A DNA stretch of 64,000 nt from contig NZ_JBHTCO010000004.1 in NCBI RefSeq assembly GCF_042665295.1, positions 558,001 through 622,000 on the forward strand, given 5' to 3'. Below are positions 1 to 8,717 of this stretch, piece by piece (within the stretch, counting starts at the first letter, position 1; each line of letters begins with the position of its first letter). Source of the stretch: Scopulibacillus_A cellulosilyticus. GTDB lineage: Bacteria; Bacillota; Bacilli; Bacillales; Sporolactobacillaceae. Made by a program: the position numbers and the translations under genes. The notes beneath the pieces were generated by a model, which saw only the letters and a list, made by a program, of their open reading frames with translations, was not told the DNA's origin and did no database searches.

Positions 1-9
1 TCCGCTTTC

Positions 10-231
10 TTATTTTCTTATACTTCTTAACTCATCCAATATGCCTTCCATTTGGCCCACGCTAAAGGATGATTGCTTATTAACCAGTTGATAAATATCA
101 TAAAGCTCTTCATAGTTTTCAGTTGAGAAGGCATCAGGTCTTAAAACGTCCTGATTCACTAATTGCAATTTCTTTTTAATGACATCTAGCATAAATTCGA
201 TATTCTCGTTATTTTTTACAGATAAATCCAT
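10..231 (-). CDS. UPF0435 (DUF1128) family protein, YfkK-like
   Basis: This is a 73-residue acidic, mostly helical protein of unknown function. The stretch NYEELYDIYQLV and the C-terminal SVGQMEGILDELRSIRK resemble the small Bacillales UPF0435/YfkK family, which I recognise from memory. I place the start at the ATG at 231 because GGGAGG (237-242) lies 5 nt upstream; an in-frame ATG at 261 has no such site. It is the only gene on the minus strand and is divergent from smc. In B. subtilis the neighbour of smc is rnc, so this gene marks a synteny break. No signal peptide or membrane segment is visible. Confidence 0.75.
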   Translation of the reverse strand: MDLSVKNNENIEFMLDVIKKKLQLVNQDVLRPDAFSTENYEELYDIYQLVNKQSSFSVGQMEGILDELRSIRK

Positions 232-331
232 TGTATCCTCCCGAAATATAATCATTGTCACGCGCTTTAAATATTATTGTACCAAATAGACAGGTTTTCG
301 GAAATATCCGCGGGAAACTTTAATGACCCTA

Positions 332-340
332 TGATAAAAT
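332..340 (+). promoter_or_regulatory. Candidate extended -10 promoter for smc
   Basis: TGATAAAAT (TG at 332-333, TAAAAT at 335-340) fits an extended -10 element 48 nt before the smc start codon. No good -35 hexamer lies 16-18 nt upstream. smc needs its own promoter here because the preceding gene is divergent, which supports the call. Confidence 0.4.
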
Positions 341-387
341 ATATAAGTTAATAGAATTAAAGGATGTACAATTAGGGAGGATTTTTT

Positions 388-3300
388 ATGTTCCTCAAAC
401 AATTAGAAGTCATGGGCTTCAAGTCTTTTGCCAAAAAGGCTACCATTGATTTTGTCACAGGTGTCACGGCGGTTGTCGGACCGAATGGCAGTGGTAAAAG
501 TAATATTACCGATGCGATTAAATGGGTACTTGGTGAGCAATCTGCCCGTTCGCTTCGGGGTTCCAAAATGGAAGATATCATATTTGCAGGCAGCGATTCA
601 AAAAAACCTTTAAATATGGCAGAAGTATCACTCACTCTTGATAATAGTGATCAATACTTAGCCTACGATTTTAGTGAAATCAGTGTGACACGCCGCGTTT
701 ATCGATCGGGAGACAGCGAGTTTTTAATAAATGGACAAGTCTGCCGTCTTAAGGATATTGTTGAATTGTTTATGGATTCAGGTGTCGGCCGCGAAGCTTA
801 TTCTATTATCAGCCAAGGGAAAATCGATAATATTTTAAACAGTAAAGCGGAAGAGAAAAGGAAGATCTTTGAGGAAGCAGCAGGAGTATTAAAATATAAA
901 TCCAGAAAGCATGCTGCTGAGAAAAAATTAAATGAATCTCAAGACCATCTCCATCGTGTTGAAGATATCCTCCATGAATTGCAGGATCAAGCAGGTCCGC
1001 TGGAGGAACAGGCTTCGATTGCAAAAGATTACCTGGAAAAAAAAGAACAGCTCAAACATGTAGAAGTCAGTTTGCTTGCCTATGACATTGAACAAACGCA
1101 TCAAATGTGGGAAGAAAAAACAAAAGAGATTGAAGTCTTGGCAAGTGAGAAAAATGACTGGTCTAAAACAATTAAAAAGAAAGAACGGTTGTATAAAAAA
1201 CAACAAGACTATTTAAAAGCATTGGATGAATCTATAGAGGAGCTGCAAGAGGCCCTGCTGCTTTCCAGTGAAACACTGGAAAAGTTTGAAGGTCAGAAGA
1301 AAGTTCTTGAAGAAAGGAAAAGGCATGCTAAAGATAATGCTGAACAGCTTCAAGACAGGATAGATCAACTTGAAAAGAGACAAATAGAAGGCGTCAAGAC
1401 CTTGGAAGCCGAGCAAAAAAATCTTCATGAAGAAGAAGAGAAATGGCAGGCGCTTCAAAAACAGCTTAAGGAAAAATCCAAGCAATATGATTATTATAAT
1501 CAGGATCTTGATGACGTTATTGATCAATTAAAATCAGCTTATATTGATGTCCTCAATGACCAGGCAACTGTTCGAAATGAAATCCGTTATTTAACCGAAC
1601 AAAAGGAGCAAATTCTTAAAAAGAAAGAGCGTCTTGAAAAACAAACATTGGATGTCAAACAAGTTTCATCGGATGTTAAGGAACGGAAAAAAAGCTTGAA
1701 GGCTTTACTTCAATCGGATAATCATGAACTTGAGAAGAAACAGTCTGAGTTCAATCAGCTGAGAAGTCAATTGACAAATGATCAAGAAAGCTATGATAAA
1801 CAGCATCAAGCCTTACAGAAAATAACCCACTATATTCAGCAAGCTTCATCAAGGAAAGACATGTTGGAAGCGATGAGTCATGAGTATGAGGGATTTTTTC
1901 ACGGGGTGAAAAAAATATTAAAGGCTAAAGATAATGGACTTCCCGGTATTCACGGGGCTGTTGCAGAAATTATAAAAGTTGATAAAAATTATGAAACAGC
2001 TATAGAAACAGCTTTAGGGAGCACGATGCAGCATGTCGTTGTTGAGGAAGAATCCAGTGCCCGTAAAGCTATTCAATATTTAAAACAGCAACGGGCAGGC
2101 AGGGCAACTTTTTTGCCAATGTCAGTTGTCAAGCCAAGACGGGTAGCAACGTCAGATCTGGAAAGCATCAGATCAAATGAGGCTTTTGTTGGAATAGCCG
2201 GATCTCTTGTACATTGTCAACCTGTCTATGAAAATATTGTCAACCACCTTTTAGGGCATATCATTATTGCCAAACATTTAAAAGGCGCAAACGAACTGTC
2301 CCGTCTTTTAGGCTTCCGTTACCGGATTGTTACCCTTGAAGGCGATGTAGTCAGCCCCGGAGGAGCAATGACCGGCGGGAGTCAAAAACAGAAAAATACC
2401 AGTTTGCTCAGCCGCAATAGGGAGATAGATCAGCTTAGCCGGCAAATTAGGGAAATGGCTGATAAAAAGGAAGAGCTTGAAAAGAATGTTTCCGCATTAA
2501 AACAGCAATTAACAGTCTGCCAAGCCAAATACGAAAAATACCGCGATGATATCGGGCAGTTAACCTACGAAAAGCAGCAGCATGAAAGTTCTTTGCGTGA
2601 AGTGGAAATGGAAGAGAAAAATGTTGTTGAACGGGCGCAAGTGCTGAAACGCGAACAAACAGACTTTGAAGATGAGTATCATAACATTGAAAAACGGATT
2701 AATGAGCTCGAAATTAAACAAAAAGACAATCAACTGAAAGAAGACGAGATGAATAAGGAAATTGAATCCTTATCAAAGCAAAAAGAACATCAGCAAACAT
2801 CAAGAGAGCAGCTTCAATCAGAGGTTACGGATCTTAAAATAAAAGTAGCCGAACAACATCAAATCGTAAAACATCAAAGAGATAAAACAGAACGGATGAA
2901 CGAGCAGCTTGAGGCGATTTCTTTTGAGCTTAATGAAACAAAACAAGCCGTTGAAAACCTTGACAGCCATTTGAGCCATCAGGTGATTGATCAAGAAACA
3001 ATGGATGAGAAAATTGAGCAGTGCCGTAAAGATAAACAGGCGCTTACCGAATGGCTCAAAATAAGAAAGGCGCTCCGTTCAGAACTTTACGAAAAGCTTG
3101 ATCAAGCTGAAGCGTCTTTAAAGATTGAAAAACGTAAACAACAGGCTGTTATAGAAAATCTGCAATCAGAAGAAATTGCTCTTAGTAAGCTGGATGTAAA
3201 ATTAGACAATTTGCTAAATACTCTAAGTGAAGAATACGAAATGAGTTTTGAAACGGCTAAGCTTAAATTTCCGCTTCAAATGGACCCGGATGAAGCGAGA

Positions 3301-3957
3301 AAGCAAGTGAAATTGACAAAAAGAGCAATTGATGAGCTTGGTACGGTTAATATTGGCGCGATTGAGGAGTATGAAAGGGTATCGAATCGACTAAACTTTT
3401 TAACAGAGCAGCGGGAGGATCTTCTTAACGCCAAAGCAACGTTACTAAATGTTATTGATGAAATGGATGAAGAGGTAAGGCATCGTTTTCAAGAAACGTT
3501 TATTAATGTACGCGAACATTTCCAAATAATTTTTAAAGCATTGTTTGGCGGAGGAAAAGCTGATTTGCAATTGACAGATCCGGAAGATTTGCTTTATAGC
3601 GGCGTTGATATTTTAGCGCAGCCGCCCGGGAAGAAGCTTCAGCATCTGTCATTGCTTTCCGGCGGCGAAAGAGCATTAACTGCGATTGCTTTATTGTTTG
3701 CTATATTAAAAATACGTCCCGTTCCCTTTTGTGTTCTTGATGAAGTTGAAGCAGCACTTGATGATGCTAACGTTGACAGATACGCCAACTATTTAAAGAC
3801 TTTTAGTCAAGAAACACAATTTATTGTCGTTACACACCGTAAAGGGACAATGGAAAAGGCTGATGTCCTGTACGGTGTTACAATGCAGGAATCAGGCGTT
3901 TCAAAATTAGTTTCCGTCCGTTTGGAAGAAACAAAGGAATTAATAGAGACAACATAG
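388..3957 (+). CDS. smc: Chromosome partition protein SMC
   Basis: SMC is the ATPase of the SMC-ScpAB condensin, which compacts and helps segregate the chromosome. The 1189-residue length is normal. The Walker A motif GPNGSGKSN is at residues 31-39. Two long Lys/Glu-rich coiled-coil arms flank a hinge at roughly residues 500-680. The C-terminal head has the signature LSGGE from residue 1090 and Walker B FCVLDE at 1114-1119. The start ATG has AGGGAGG (374-380) at good spacing. ftsY follows after 12 nt, as in B. subtilis, but the usual upstream rnc is replaced by a divergent small gene. Confidence 0.98.
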   Translation: MFLKQLEVMGFKSFAKKATIDFVTGVTAVVGPNGSGKSNITDAIKWVLGEQSARSLRGSKMEDIIFAGSDSKKPLNMAEVSLTLDNSDQYLAYDFSEISVTRRVYRSGDSEFLINGQVCRLKDIVELFMDSGVGREAYSIISQGKIDNILNSKAEEKRKIFEEAAGVLKYKSRKHAAEKKLNESQDHLHRVEDILHELQDQAGPLEEQASIAKDYLEKKEQLKHVEVSLLAYDIEQTHQMWEEKTKEIEVLASEKNDWSKTIKKKERLYKKQQDYLKALDESIEELQEALLLSSETLEKFEGQKKVLEERKRHAKDNAEQLQDRIDQLEKRQIEGVKTLEAEQKNLHEEEEKWQALQKQLKEKSKQYDYYNQDLDDVIDQLKSAYIDVLNDQATVRNEIRYLTEQKEQILKKKERLEKQTLDVKQVSSDVKERKKSLKALLQSDNHELEKKQSEFNQLRSQLTNDQESYDKQHQALQKITHYIQQASSRKDMLEAMSHEYEGFFHGVKKILKAKDNGLPGIHGAVAEIIKVDKNYETAIETALGSTMQHVVVEEESSARKAIQYLKQQRAGRATFLPMSVVKPRRVATSDLESIRSNEAFVGIAGSLVHCQPVYENIVNHLLGHIIIAKHLKGANELSRLLGFRYRIVTLEGDVVSPGGAMTGGSQKQKNTSLLSRNREIDQLSRQIREMADKKEELEKNVSALKQQLTVCQAKYEKYRDDIGQLTYEKQQHESSLREVEMEEKNVVERAQVLKREQTDFEDEYHNIEKRINELEIKQKDNQLKEDEMNKEIESLSKQKEHQQTSREQLQSEVTDLKIKVAEQHQIVKHQRDKTERMNEQLEAISFELNETKQAVENLDSHLSHQVIDQETMDEKIEQCRKDKQALTEWLKIRKALRSELYEKLDQAEASLKIEKRKQQAVIENLQSEEIALSKLDVKLDNLLNTLSEEYEMSFETAKLKFPLQMDPDEARKQVKLTKRAIDELGTVNIGAIEEYERVSNRLNFLTEQREDLLNAKATLLNVIDEMDEEVRHRFQETFINVREHFQIIFKALFGGGKADLQLTDPEDLLYSGVDILAQPPGKKLQHLSLLSGGERALTAIALLFAILKIRPVPFCVLDEVEAALDDANVDRYANYLKTFSQETQFIVVTHRKGTMEKADVLYGVTMQESGVSKLVSVRLEETKELIETT

Positions 3958-3969
3958 AGGGGGAAAGTC

Positions 3970-4980
3970 ATGAGCTTTTTTAAAAAACTAAAAAGTAAAA
4001 TCACCGGTCAGACAGATGCCGTCACAAATAAATTTAAAGATGGTTTGGCAAAAACAAGGGAATCAATGGCCAGCCGGGTAAATAATCTTGTTAAACGGTA
4101 TAGAAAAGTTGATGAGGACTTTTTCGAAGAACTTGAAGAAATATTGATTAGTGCTGATGTCGGTGTTAACACAGTTCTTGAATTAGTTGAAAAACTTAAG
4201 GATGAAGCACGGACTCGCAATATTAAAGAAACTGAACAATTAAAGGATGTTATTATAGAAGTTTTGTCAAGCATGCTGACGGAAGAAGAAAAGGATACAT
4301 CAATTGCTATGCAAGCTGATGGATTAACAGTCATCCTCGTTGTTGGTGTTAACGGTGTTGGTAAAACAACAACAATTGGTAAAATGGCTTATAAATTCAA
4401 AGAAGAAGGAAAGTCTGTTTTGCTTGCGGCCGGCGACACGTTCAGAGCTGGTGCGATAGAGCAGCTTGAAGTGTGGGGTCAACGCGCCAATGTCGACGTG
4501 ATTAAGCACCATGAAGGTTCTGACCCGGCTGCTGTTGTCTATGATGCGGTTATGGCGGCAAAGTCCCGGGGTGTTGATGTTTTAATCTGCGATACAGCCG
4601 GGAGATTACAAAATAAAGTTAATCTAATGAAGGAACTTGAAAAGGTTAAACGTGTCATTTCCAGAGAGATTCCCGAAGCCCCTCATGAAGTATTGCTCGT
4701 CCTTGATGCAACAACAGGACAGAACGCTATGAATCAAGCAAAAATTTTTGGGGAAGCGACTGATGTCTCAGGGATTGTCTTAACGAAATTAGACGGAACA
4801 GCAAAGGGCGGCATTGTTCTTGCCATTCGTCATGAGCTCGATTTGCCTGTTAAATTTGTCGGACTTGGTGAGGGCATTCATGATCTTCAGCCATTTGACT
4901 CCGACACTTTTGTTTACGGATTATTCTCGGAAATGTTTCAAACTGAAGGCGGGCAGGATGAAACAAAAGATAATGATTAA
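3970..4980 (+). CDS. ftsY: Signal recognition particle receptor FtsY
   Basis: FtsY is the SRP GTPase receptor that docks ribosome-nascent chain complexes to the membrane translocon. At 336 residues it is the short Gram-positive form without the long acidic A domain. The N-terminal region is basic and amphipathic, followed by a helical NG-domain N part. G1 is GVNGVGKTTT at residues 126-135, and DTAGR and TKLDGTAKGG follow in order. It is 12 nt after smc with RBS GAGGGGG, so the two are co-transcribed. Its partner Ffh is encoded just downstream but from a separate promoter at 5002-5030. Confidence 0.97.
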   Translation: MSFFKKLKSKITGQTDAVTNKFKDGLAKTRESMASRVNNLVKRYRKVDEDFFEELEEILISADVGVNTVLELVEKLKDEARTRNIKETEQLKDVIIEVLSSMLTEEEKDTSIAMQADGLTVILVVGVNGVGKTTTIGKMAYKFKEEGKSVLLAAGDTFRAGAIEQLEVWGQRANVDVIKHHEGSDPAAVVYDAVMAAKSRGVDVLICDTAGRLQNKVNLMKELEKVKRVISREIPEAPHEVLLVLDATTGQNAMNQAKIFGEATDVSGIVLTKLDGTAKGGIVLAIRHELDLPVKFVGLGEGIHDLQPFDSDTFVYGLFSEMFQTEGGQDETKDND

Positions 4981-5001
4981 TATTGATGTTAAGATAAAAA
5001 C

Positions 5002-5030
5002 TTGACAAATTAAACTGATGCAAGTATGAT
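5002..5030 (+). promoter_or_regulatory. SigA promoter of ylxM-ffh
   Basis: TTGACA (5002-5007), a 17-nt spacer and TATGAT (5025-5030) give a near-consensus SigA promoter. It lies between ftsY and ylxM, with transcription expected to start near 5037. Confidence 0.82.
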
Positions 5031-5038
5031 AACTATTG

Positions 5039-5060
5039 TGTAAAGTGAATGTCCTTTACA
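5039..5060 (+). promoter_or_regulatory. 5'-terminal hairpin abutting the ylxM RBS
   Basis: TGTAAAG (5039-5045) and CTTTACA (5054-5060) form a perfect 7-bp stem with an 8-nt loop. The hairpin sits within a few nucleotides of the predicted transcript start and directly before the AGGAG ribosome binding site (5061-5065). It may stabilise the mRNA or modulate initiation. Confidence 0.45.
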
Positions 5061-5073
5061 AGGAGTCCTTTTA

Positions 5074-5406
5074 ATGTTGGAAAAAACAATGCGAGTTAAC
5101 GCCTTATATGACTTTTATCAACAATTACTCACATCTAAACAACAGCAATATATGGACTTGTATTATTTGAATGATTTTTCCTTAGGAGAAATTGCAGAGG
5201 AATTTCATGTCTCAAGGCAGGCTGTCTATGATAATCTTAAGCGAACTGAATCGATGCTGGAGTCTTTTGAAGAAAATTTAGGGCTTTATAAAAAATATCA
5301 GGAAAGGCTCAAGCTGTTAGCTGATTTAAAATCAGCTGTTCGCACACATTTTGGAGAGTCTCATGATATACTTAATATCATATATAAGCTTGAGAATTTA
5401 GATTAG
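5074..5406 (+). CDS. ylxM: YlxM-type putative SRP-associated helix-turn-helix protein
   Basis: This 110-residue protein belongs to the UPF0122/YlxM family, almost always encoded immediately upstream of ffh. It resembles sigma region 4: LTSKQQQYMDLYYLNDFSLGEIAEEF is followed by HVSRQAVYDNLKRTE, a clear helix-turn-helix at roughly residues 20-65. The family is linked to SRP function in streptococci, but the precise role here is unknown. The ATG is preceded by AAGGAG, and ffh follows after 11 nt. Both come from the promoter at 5002-5030. Confidence 0.92.
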   Translation: MLEKTMRVNALYDFYQQLLTSKQQQYMDLYYLNDFSLGEIAEEFHVSRQAVYDNLKRTESMLESFEENLGLYKKYQERLKLLADLKSAVRTHFGESHDILNIIYKLENLD

Positions 5407-5417
5407 GAGGCTGCAGC

Positions 5418-6764
5418 ATGGCATTTGAAAATTTAGCCGACCGACTCCAAGAAACCTTTAAAAAAATACGCGGCAAAGGTAAAGTGTCAGAAGCAGATGT
5501 TAAGCAGATGACACGCGAGGTTCGCCTTGCTTTGCTTGAAGCGGACGTAAACTTTAAGGTGGTTAAGGATTTTATTAATCGGATTAAGGAGCGTGCTGTC
5601 GGACAAGAGGTGCTTAAAAGCCTGACACCCGGACAACAGGTCATTAAAGTTGTCCAAGAAGAGCTTACAACGCTCATGGGCGGGGAACAAAGCAAGCTTC
5701 ATATGTCTAACAAGCCCCCAACGGTCGTCATGCTTGTCGGTCTCCAAGGTGCGGGTAAAACAACCACAACCGGTAAACTCGCAAATTATATCCGTAAGCA
5801 GCAAAATAAGAAACCGTTACTCGCAGCTTGTGATATTTACCGACCGGCGGCAATTAAACAATTGCAAACTCTTGGCAGTCAACTCGATATGCCGGTGTTT
5901 GCCATGGGTGACAAAGAGAGCCCGGTCGAGATTGCCAAACAAGCGGTGGCAAAAGCGAAAGAAGATCATAATGACATTGTTTTTATCGATACAGCCGGCC
6001 GGCTGCATGTAGACGATGCGCTGATGGAAGAGCTGGAAAATATCAAAGAAGCGACCCAGCCTGATGAGATCATCCTTGTCGTCGATGCTATGACAGGCCA
6101 AGACGCTGTTAATGTTGCTGAGAGTTTTAATGAAAGACTTGGTTTAACCGGTGTTGTCATGACAAAACTTGATGGTGATACCCGCGGCGGTGCGGCTTTA
6201 TCAGTTAAGGCTGTTACCGGAACGCCGATTAAGTTCGTCGGTATGGGCGAAAAACTCGATGCCCTCGAACCTTTTCATCCGGAACGTATGGCTTCCCGGA
6301 TTCTTGGCATGGGTGATGTGTTAACGCTTATTGAAAAAGCGCAGGCTACGGTTGATGAAGAGAAAGCAAAAGAAATGGAAAAGAAAATGCGGACAATGAG
6401 TTTTACATTTGACGATTTTCTTGAACAGCTTTCTCAAGTCCGCAATATGGGTCCTCTCGATGAGATACTCGGGATGATGCCCGGTGCTAATAAGATCAAA
6501 GGCATGAAAAACCTTAAAATCGATGATAAACAAATCGGGCATATTGAGGCGATTATCCGTTCAATGACTCCGGCTGAAAAGACGGATCCGGATATCATCA
6601 ATGCCAGCCGCAAAAAGCGGATTGCTAACGGAAGCGGGACGTCAATTCAAGAAGTTAACCGGCTGTTAAAGCAATTTAAAGACATGAAGAAAATGATGAA
6701 GCAAATGATGGGCATGACCAAAGGAAAGAAAAAGAAAAATCCTTTTAACTTACCATTTATGTGA
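5418..6764 (+). CDS. ffh: Signal recognition particle protein Ffh (SRP54)
   Basis: Ffh is the GTPase subunit of SRP. It binds 4.5S/scRNA and signal sequences and hands nascent membrane proteins to FtsY. The 448-residue chain has a helical N domain, G1 GLQGAGKTTT at residues 108-117, then DTAGR and TKLDGDTRGG. The C-terminal M domain is methionine-rich and ends with a very basic tail containing KKMMKQMMGMTKGKKKK. The ATG follows TTAGGAGG. It is co-transcribed with ylxM. A palindrome at 6771-6788 separates it from rpsP. Confidence 0.98.
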   Translation: MAFENLADRLQETFKKIRGKGKVSEADVKQMTREVRLALLEADVNFKVVKDFINRIKERAVGQEVLKSLTPGQQVIKVVQEELTTLMGGEQSKLHMSNKPPTVVMLVGLQGAGKTTTTGKLANYIRKQQNKKPLLAACDIYRPAAIKQLQTLGSQLDMPVFAMGDKESPVEIAKQAVAKAKEDHNDIVFIDTAGRLHVDDALMEELENIKEATQPDEIILVVDAMTGQDAVNVAESFNERLGLTGVVMTKLDGDTRGGAALSVKAVTGTPIKFVGMGEKLDALEPFHPERMASRILGMGDVLTLIEKAQATVDEEKAKEMEKKMRTMSFTFDDFLEQLSQVRNMGPLDEILGMMPGANKIKGMKNLKIDDKQIGHIEAIIRSMTPAEKTDPDIINASRKKRIANGSGTSIQEVNRLLKQFKDMKKMMKQMMGMTKGKKKKNPFNLPFM

Positions 6765-6770
6765 TCAGGC

Positions 6771-6788
6771 GTCATCAATATTGATGAC
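6771..6788. terminator. Perfect palindrome after ffh, possible weak terminator
   Basis: GTCATCAAT and ATTGATGAC form an uninterrupted 18-bp palindrome starting just after the ffh stop codon, followed by TCTTATC. The T-run is poor, so termination would be weak and read-through into rpsP is likely. A TATAAT at 6806-6811 downstream could be a -10 for rpsP, but its best -35 (TTGATG, 6781-6786) is 19 nt away. Confidence 0.4.
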
Positions 6789-6835
6789 TCTTATCATAGA
6801 TTCTTTATAATAATAATATCAGGAAGGTGTTTAAT

Positions 6836-7108
6836 ATGGCAGTAAAAATTCGTTTAAAACGTATGGGAGCAAAAAAACGTCCTTTTTATCGTGTAGTTGT
6901 AGCAGATTCCCGTTCTCCTCGTGACGGACGTTTCATTGAAGAAATCGGCACTTACAATCCTGTAGCTGAGCCGGCTGAAGTTAAAATCAACGAAGACAAG
7001 GCGCTCGACTGGCTGCAAAAAGGTGCACAGCCTTCTGACACAGTACGCAACTTATTCTCTAAACAAGGTTTGATGGAGAAATTTCATCAATCTAAAACAC
7101 AAAAATAA
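6836..7108 (+). CDS. rpsP: 30S ribosomal protein S16
   Basis: S16 is a small-subunit protein that stabilises the 5' and central domains of 16S rRNA during assembly. The protein starts MAVKIRLKRMGAKKRPFYRVVVADSR as two adjoining family blocks and is 90 residues long, the usual Bacillus length. I chose the ATG at 6836 over an in-frame upstream start at 6827 because AGGAAGG (6821-6827) is correctly spaced and the family begins MAVKIR. It opens the rpsP-khpA-rimM-trmD block. Confidence 0.97.
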   Translation: MAVKIRLKRMGAKKRPFYRVVVADSRSPRDGRFIEEIGTYNPVAEPAEVKINEDKALDWLQKGAQPSDTVRNLFSKQGLMEKFHQSKTQK

Positions 7109-7129
7109 GGCTTGATACAGGTGAATATG

Positions 7130-7360
7130 ATGGATGAGCTAATTAGAACGATCGTCGAACCATTAGTTGATTTTCCAGAGGATATTAAAGTCACCCAAGA
7201 AGAAAATGAGCGGGGTTTCACATATATTCTATCGGTAAATAAGAAAGATATGGGAAAAGTGATTGGCAAGAAGGGGCGTATTGCAGGCGCGATACGAACC
7301 ATTGTCCACGCTGCAGGACGGGCTCATCAACAAGAAATTCAGCTTACGATTCAAGAATAA
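7130..7360 (+). CDS. khpA: KH-domain RNA-binding protein KhpA (YlqC)
   Basis: This 76-residue protein is essentially one KH domain. The signature GKVIGKKGRIAGAIR is at residues 44-58, preceded by the family N-terminus MDELIRTIVEPLVDFPEDI. KhpA binds RNA and pairs with KhpB/Jag; in streptococci the pair affects cell elongation and division. The start is the second of two adjacent ATGs (7127 or 7130), with AGGTG (7119-7123) as RBS. It lies 21 nt after rpsP and is followed by a strong terminator. B. subtilis ylqD, normally next, is absent. Confidence 0.93.
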   Translation: MDELIRTIVEPLVDFPEDIKVTQEENERGFTYILSVNKKDMGKVIGKKGRIAGAIRTIVHAAGRAHQQEIQLTIQE

Positions 7361-7363
7361 GGG

Positions 7364-7392
7364 GAGGGGGAGCATTTTGCCCCCTCTTTTTT
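7364..7392 (+). terminator. Rho-independent terminator after khpA
   Basis: GAGGGGG (7364-7370) pairs with CCCCCTC (7380-7386) around a 9-nt loop, followed by six T residues. This is a strong G/C-rich terminator between khpA and rimM, so expression of rimM-trmD relies on read-through or an unseen promoter. Confidence 0.85.
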
Positions 7393-7419
7393 ACATTTCT
7401 TAAGGAAAGGAATGGGGAC

Positions 7420-7944
7420 ATGGCAGACTGGTTTTACGTTGGTAAAATTGTTAATACTCATGGCATTAGGGGAGAGGTACGTGTCATAAGTGATACAGAC
7501 TTCCCTGAGGAACGGTTTGCACCAGGGGAAACCCTTTATATCAGCAGGTTTAAAGGAGCGGAGCATGAACCGGTTATCGTCGAAGGACATCGCAAACATA
7601 AACAATTTGACCTTTTGAAATTTGAAGAGCTGGATAATATAAATGATGTTGAACCATTAAAGGGCAGTCATCTCTATGTTTCCAAAGACCAGCTTGCGCC
7701 ATTGGAGGCAAACGCTTTTTATTACCATGAAATCATTGGCTGTGATGTTGTTACCGATAAGGATAAACATCTTGGTGTAATTAAAGAAATTTTATCTCCG
7801 GGTGCTAATGACGTATGGGTAGTCAAGACAAACGGCAAGGATATTTTATTGCCATATATTGAAGATGTTGTCAAGGCTGTTGATGTTGAAAATAAAAAGG
7901 TGACTGTACATCTTATCAGCGGGTTGATTGATGATGAGGATTGA
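7420..7944 (+). CDS. rimM: 16S rRNA processing protein RimM
   Basis: RimM helps mature the 30S head and binds ribosomal protein S19. The 174-residue protein has the N-terminal RimM domain opening WFYVGKIVNTHGIRGEVRV, and a C-terminal PRC-barrel-like half containing LGVIKEILSPGANDVWVV and ILLPYIEDVV. The ATG at 7420 follows AAGGAAAGG. The stop codon overlaps the trmD start by 11 nt, implying translational coupling of these two adjacent ribosome/tRNA maturation genes. Confidence 0.96.
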   Translation: MADWFYVGKIVNTHGIRGEVRVISDTDFPEERFAPGETLYISRFKGAEHEPVIVEGHRKHKQFDLLKFEELDNINDVEPLKGSHLYVSKDQLAPLEANAFYYHEIIGCDVVTDKDKHLGVIKEILSPGANDVWVVKTNGKDILLPYIEDVVKAVDVENKKVTVHLISGLIDDED

Positions 7945-8674
7945 TGTTTTAAGTCTATTTCCCGATATGTACACAGGCGTGTTAGAGCAATCGATTTTAA
8001 AGAAAGCGGCAGAAAGCGAGGCGTTTTCCTGCCATATTACCAATTTCCGTGATTATGCAGATAACAAACATCAGCGTGTTGATGATTATACATATGGCGG
8101 AGGCGCCGGTATGCTCTTAATGCCTCAGCCGATTTTTGATGCGGTAGAGGCGGTTCAAAAAACTTCAGAGGCAAAGCCTAGAGTAATTATGATGACGCCG
8201 CAAGGGACGCCTTACAACCAGAATTACGCTGAAGATTTAGCCAAAGAGGAACACCTTATTTTCCTTTGCGGTCATTATGAAGGGTTTGACGAGCGAATCA
8301 GGGAATCGATTGTCACTGATGAAATTTCAATTGGCGATTATGTACTGACCGGCGGTGAACTTGCCTCTATGGTTGTGATAGATAGTGTTGTCAGATTGTT
8401 GCCGGGCGTATTAGGCAATGAAGTATCGGCTGATACCGATTCCTTTTCCAACGGGCTGTTGGAGCATCCTCAATATACAAGGCCTGCAGACTTTCGGGGA
8501 ATGAAGGTTCCTGATGTCTTATTATCTGGAAACCATAAACTTATTGAGGAATGGCGGCATAAAGAGTCATTAAGACGAACATTACTCAGGCGTCCTGATT
8601 TATTGGAAAGCCGCGTCTTATCTGATAAGGAAAAAGAATGGCTTAAAGAAATAAAAAATGAAGAAAATGTATAA
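7934..8674 (+). CDS. trmD: tRNA (guanine37-N1)-methyltransferase TrmD
   Basis: TrmD methylates G37 next to the tRNA anticodon using S-adenosylmethionine and thereby prevents +1 frameshifts. It is a SPOUT enzyme with a trefoil knot. Visible motifs are NFRDYADNKHQRVDDYTYGGGAGM (two adjoining blocks) near residues 38-61, the knot region LIFLCGHYEGFDERI, then SIGDYVLTGGELA. From ATG 7934 it is 246 residues. Starts at 7928 (TTG) and 7931 (ATG) are in frame, but family members begin M(K/R)ID, favouring 7934. It overlaps the end of rimM. Confidence 0.97.
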   Translation: MRIDVLSLFPDMYTGVLEQSILKKAAESEAFSCHITNFRDYADNKHQRVDDYTYGGGAGMLLMPQPIFDAVEAVQKTSEAKPRVIMMTPQGTPYNQNYAEDLAKEEHLIFLCGHYEGFDERIRESIVTDEISIGDYVLTGGELASMVVIDSVVRLLPGVLGNEVSADTDSFSNGLLEHPQYTRPADFRGMKVPDVLLSGNHKLIEEWRHKESLRRTLLRRPDLLESRVLSDKEKEWLKEIKNEENV

Positions 8675-8682
8675 AAGGTTTC

Positions 8683-8711
8683 TTGCATGATGGTATAGGA
8701 TATGCTATGAT
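8683..8711 (+). promoter_or_regulatory. SigA promoter (extended -10) of rplS
   Basis: TTGCAT (8683-8688), 17-nt spacer, and TATGAT (8706-8711), with TG at 8703-8704 one base upstream of the -10. This is an excellent SigA promoter that begins 8 nt after the trmD stop codon, giving rplS its own transcript with a leader of about 100 nt. Confidence 0.85.
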
Positions 8712-8717
8712 AAATTT

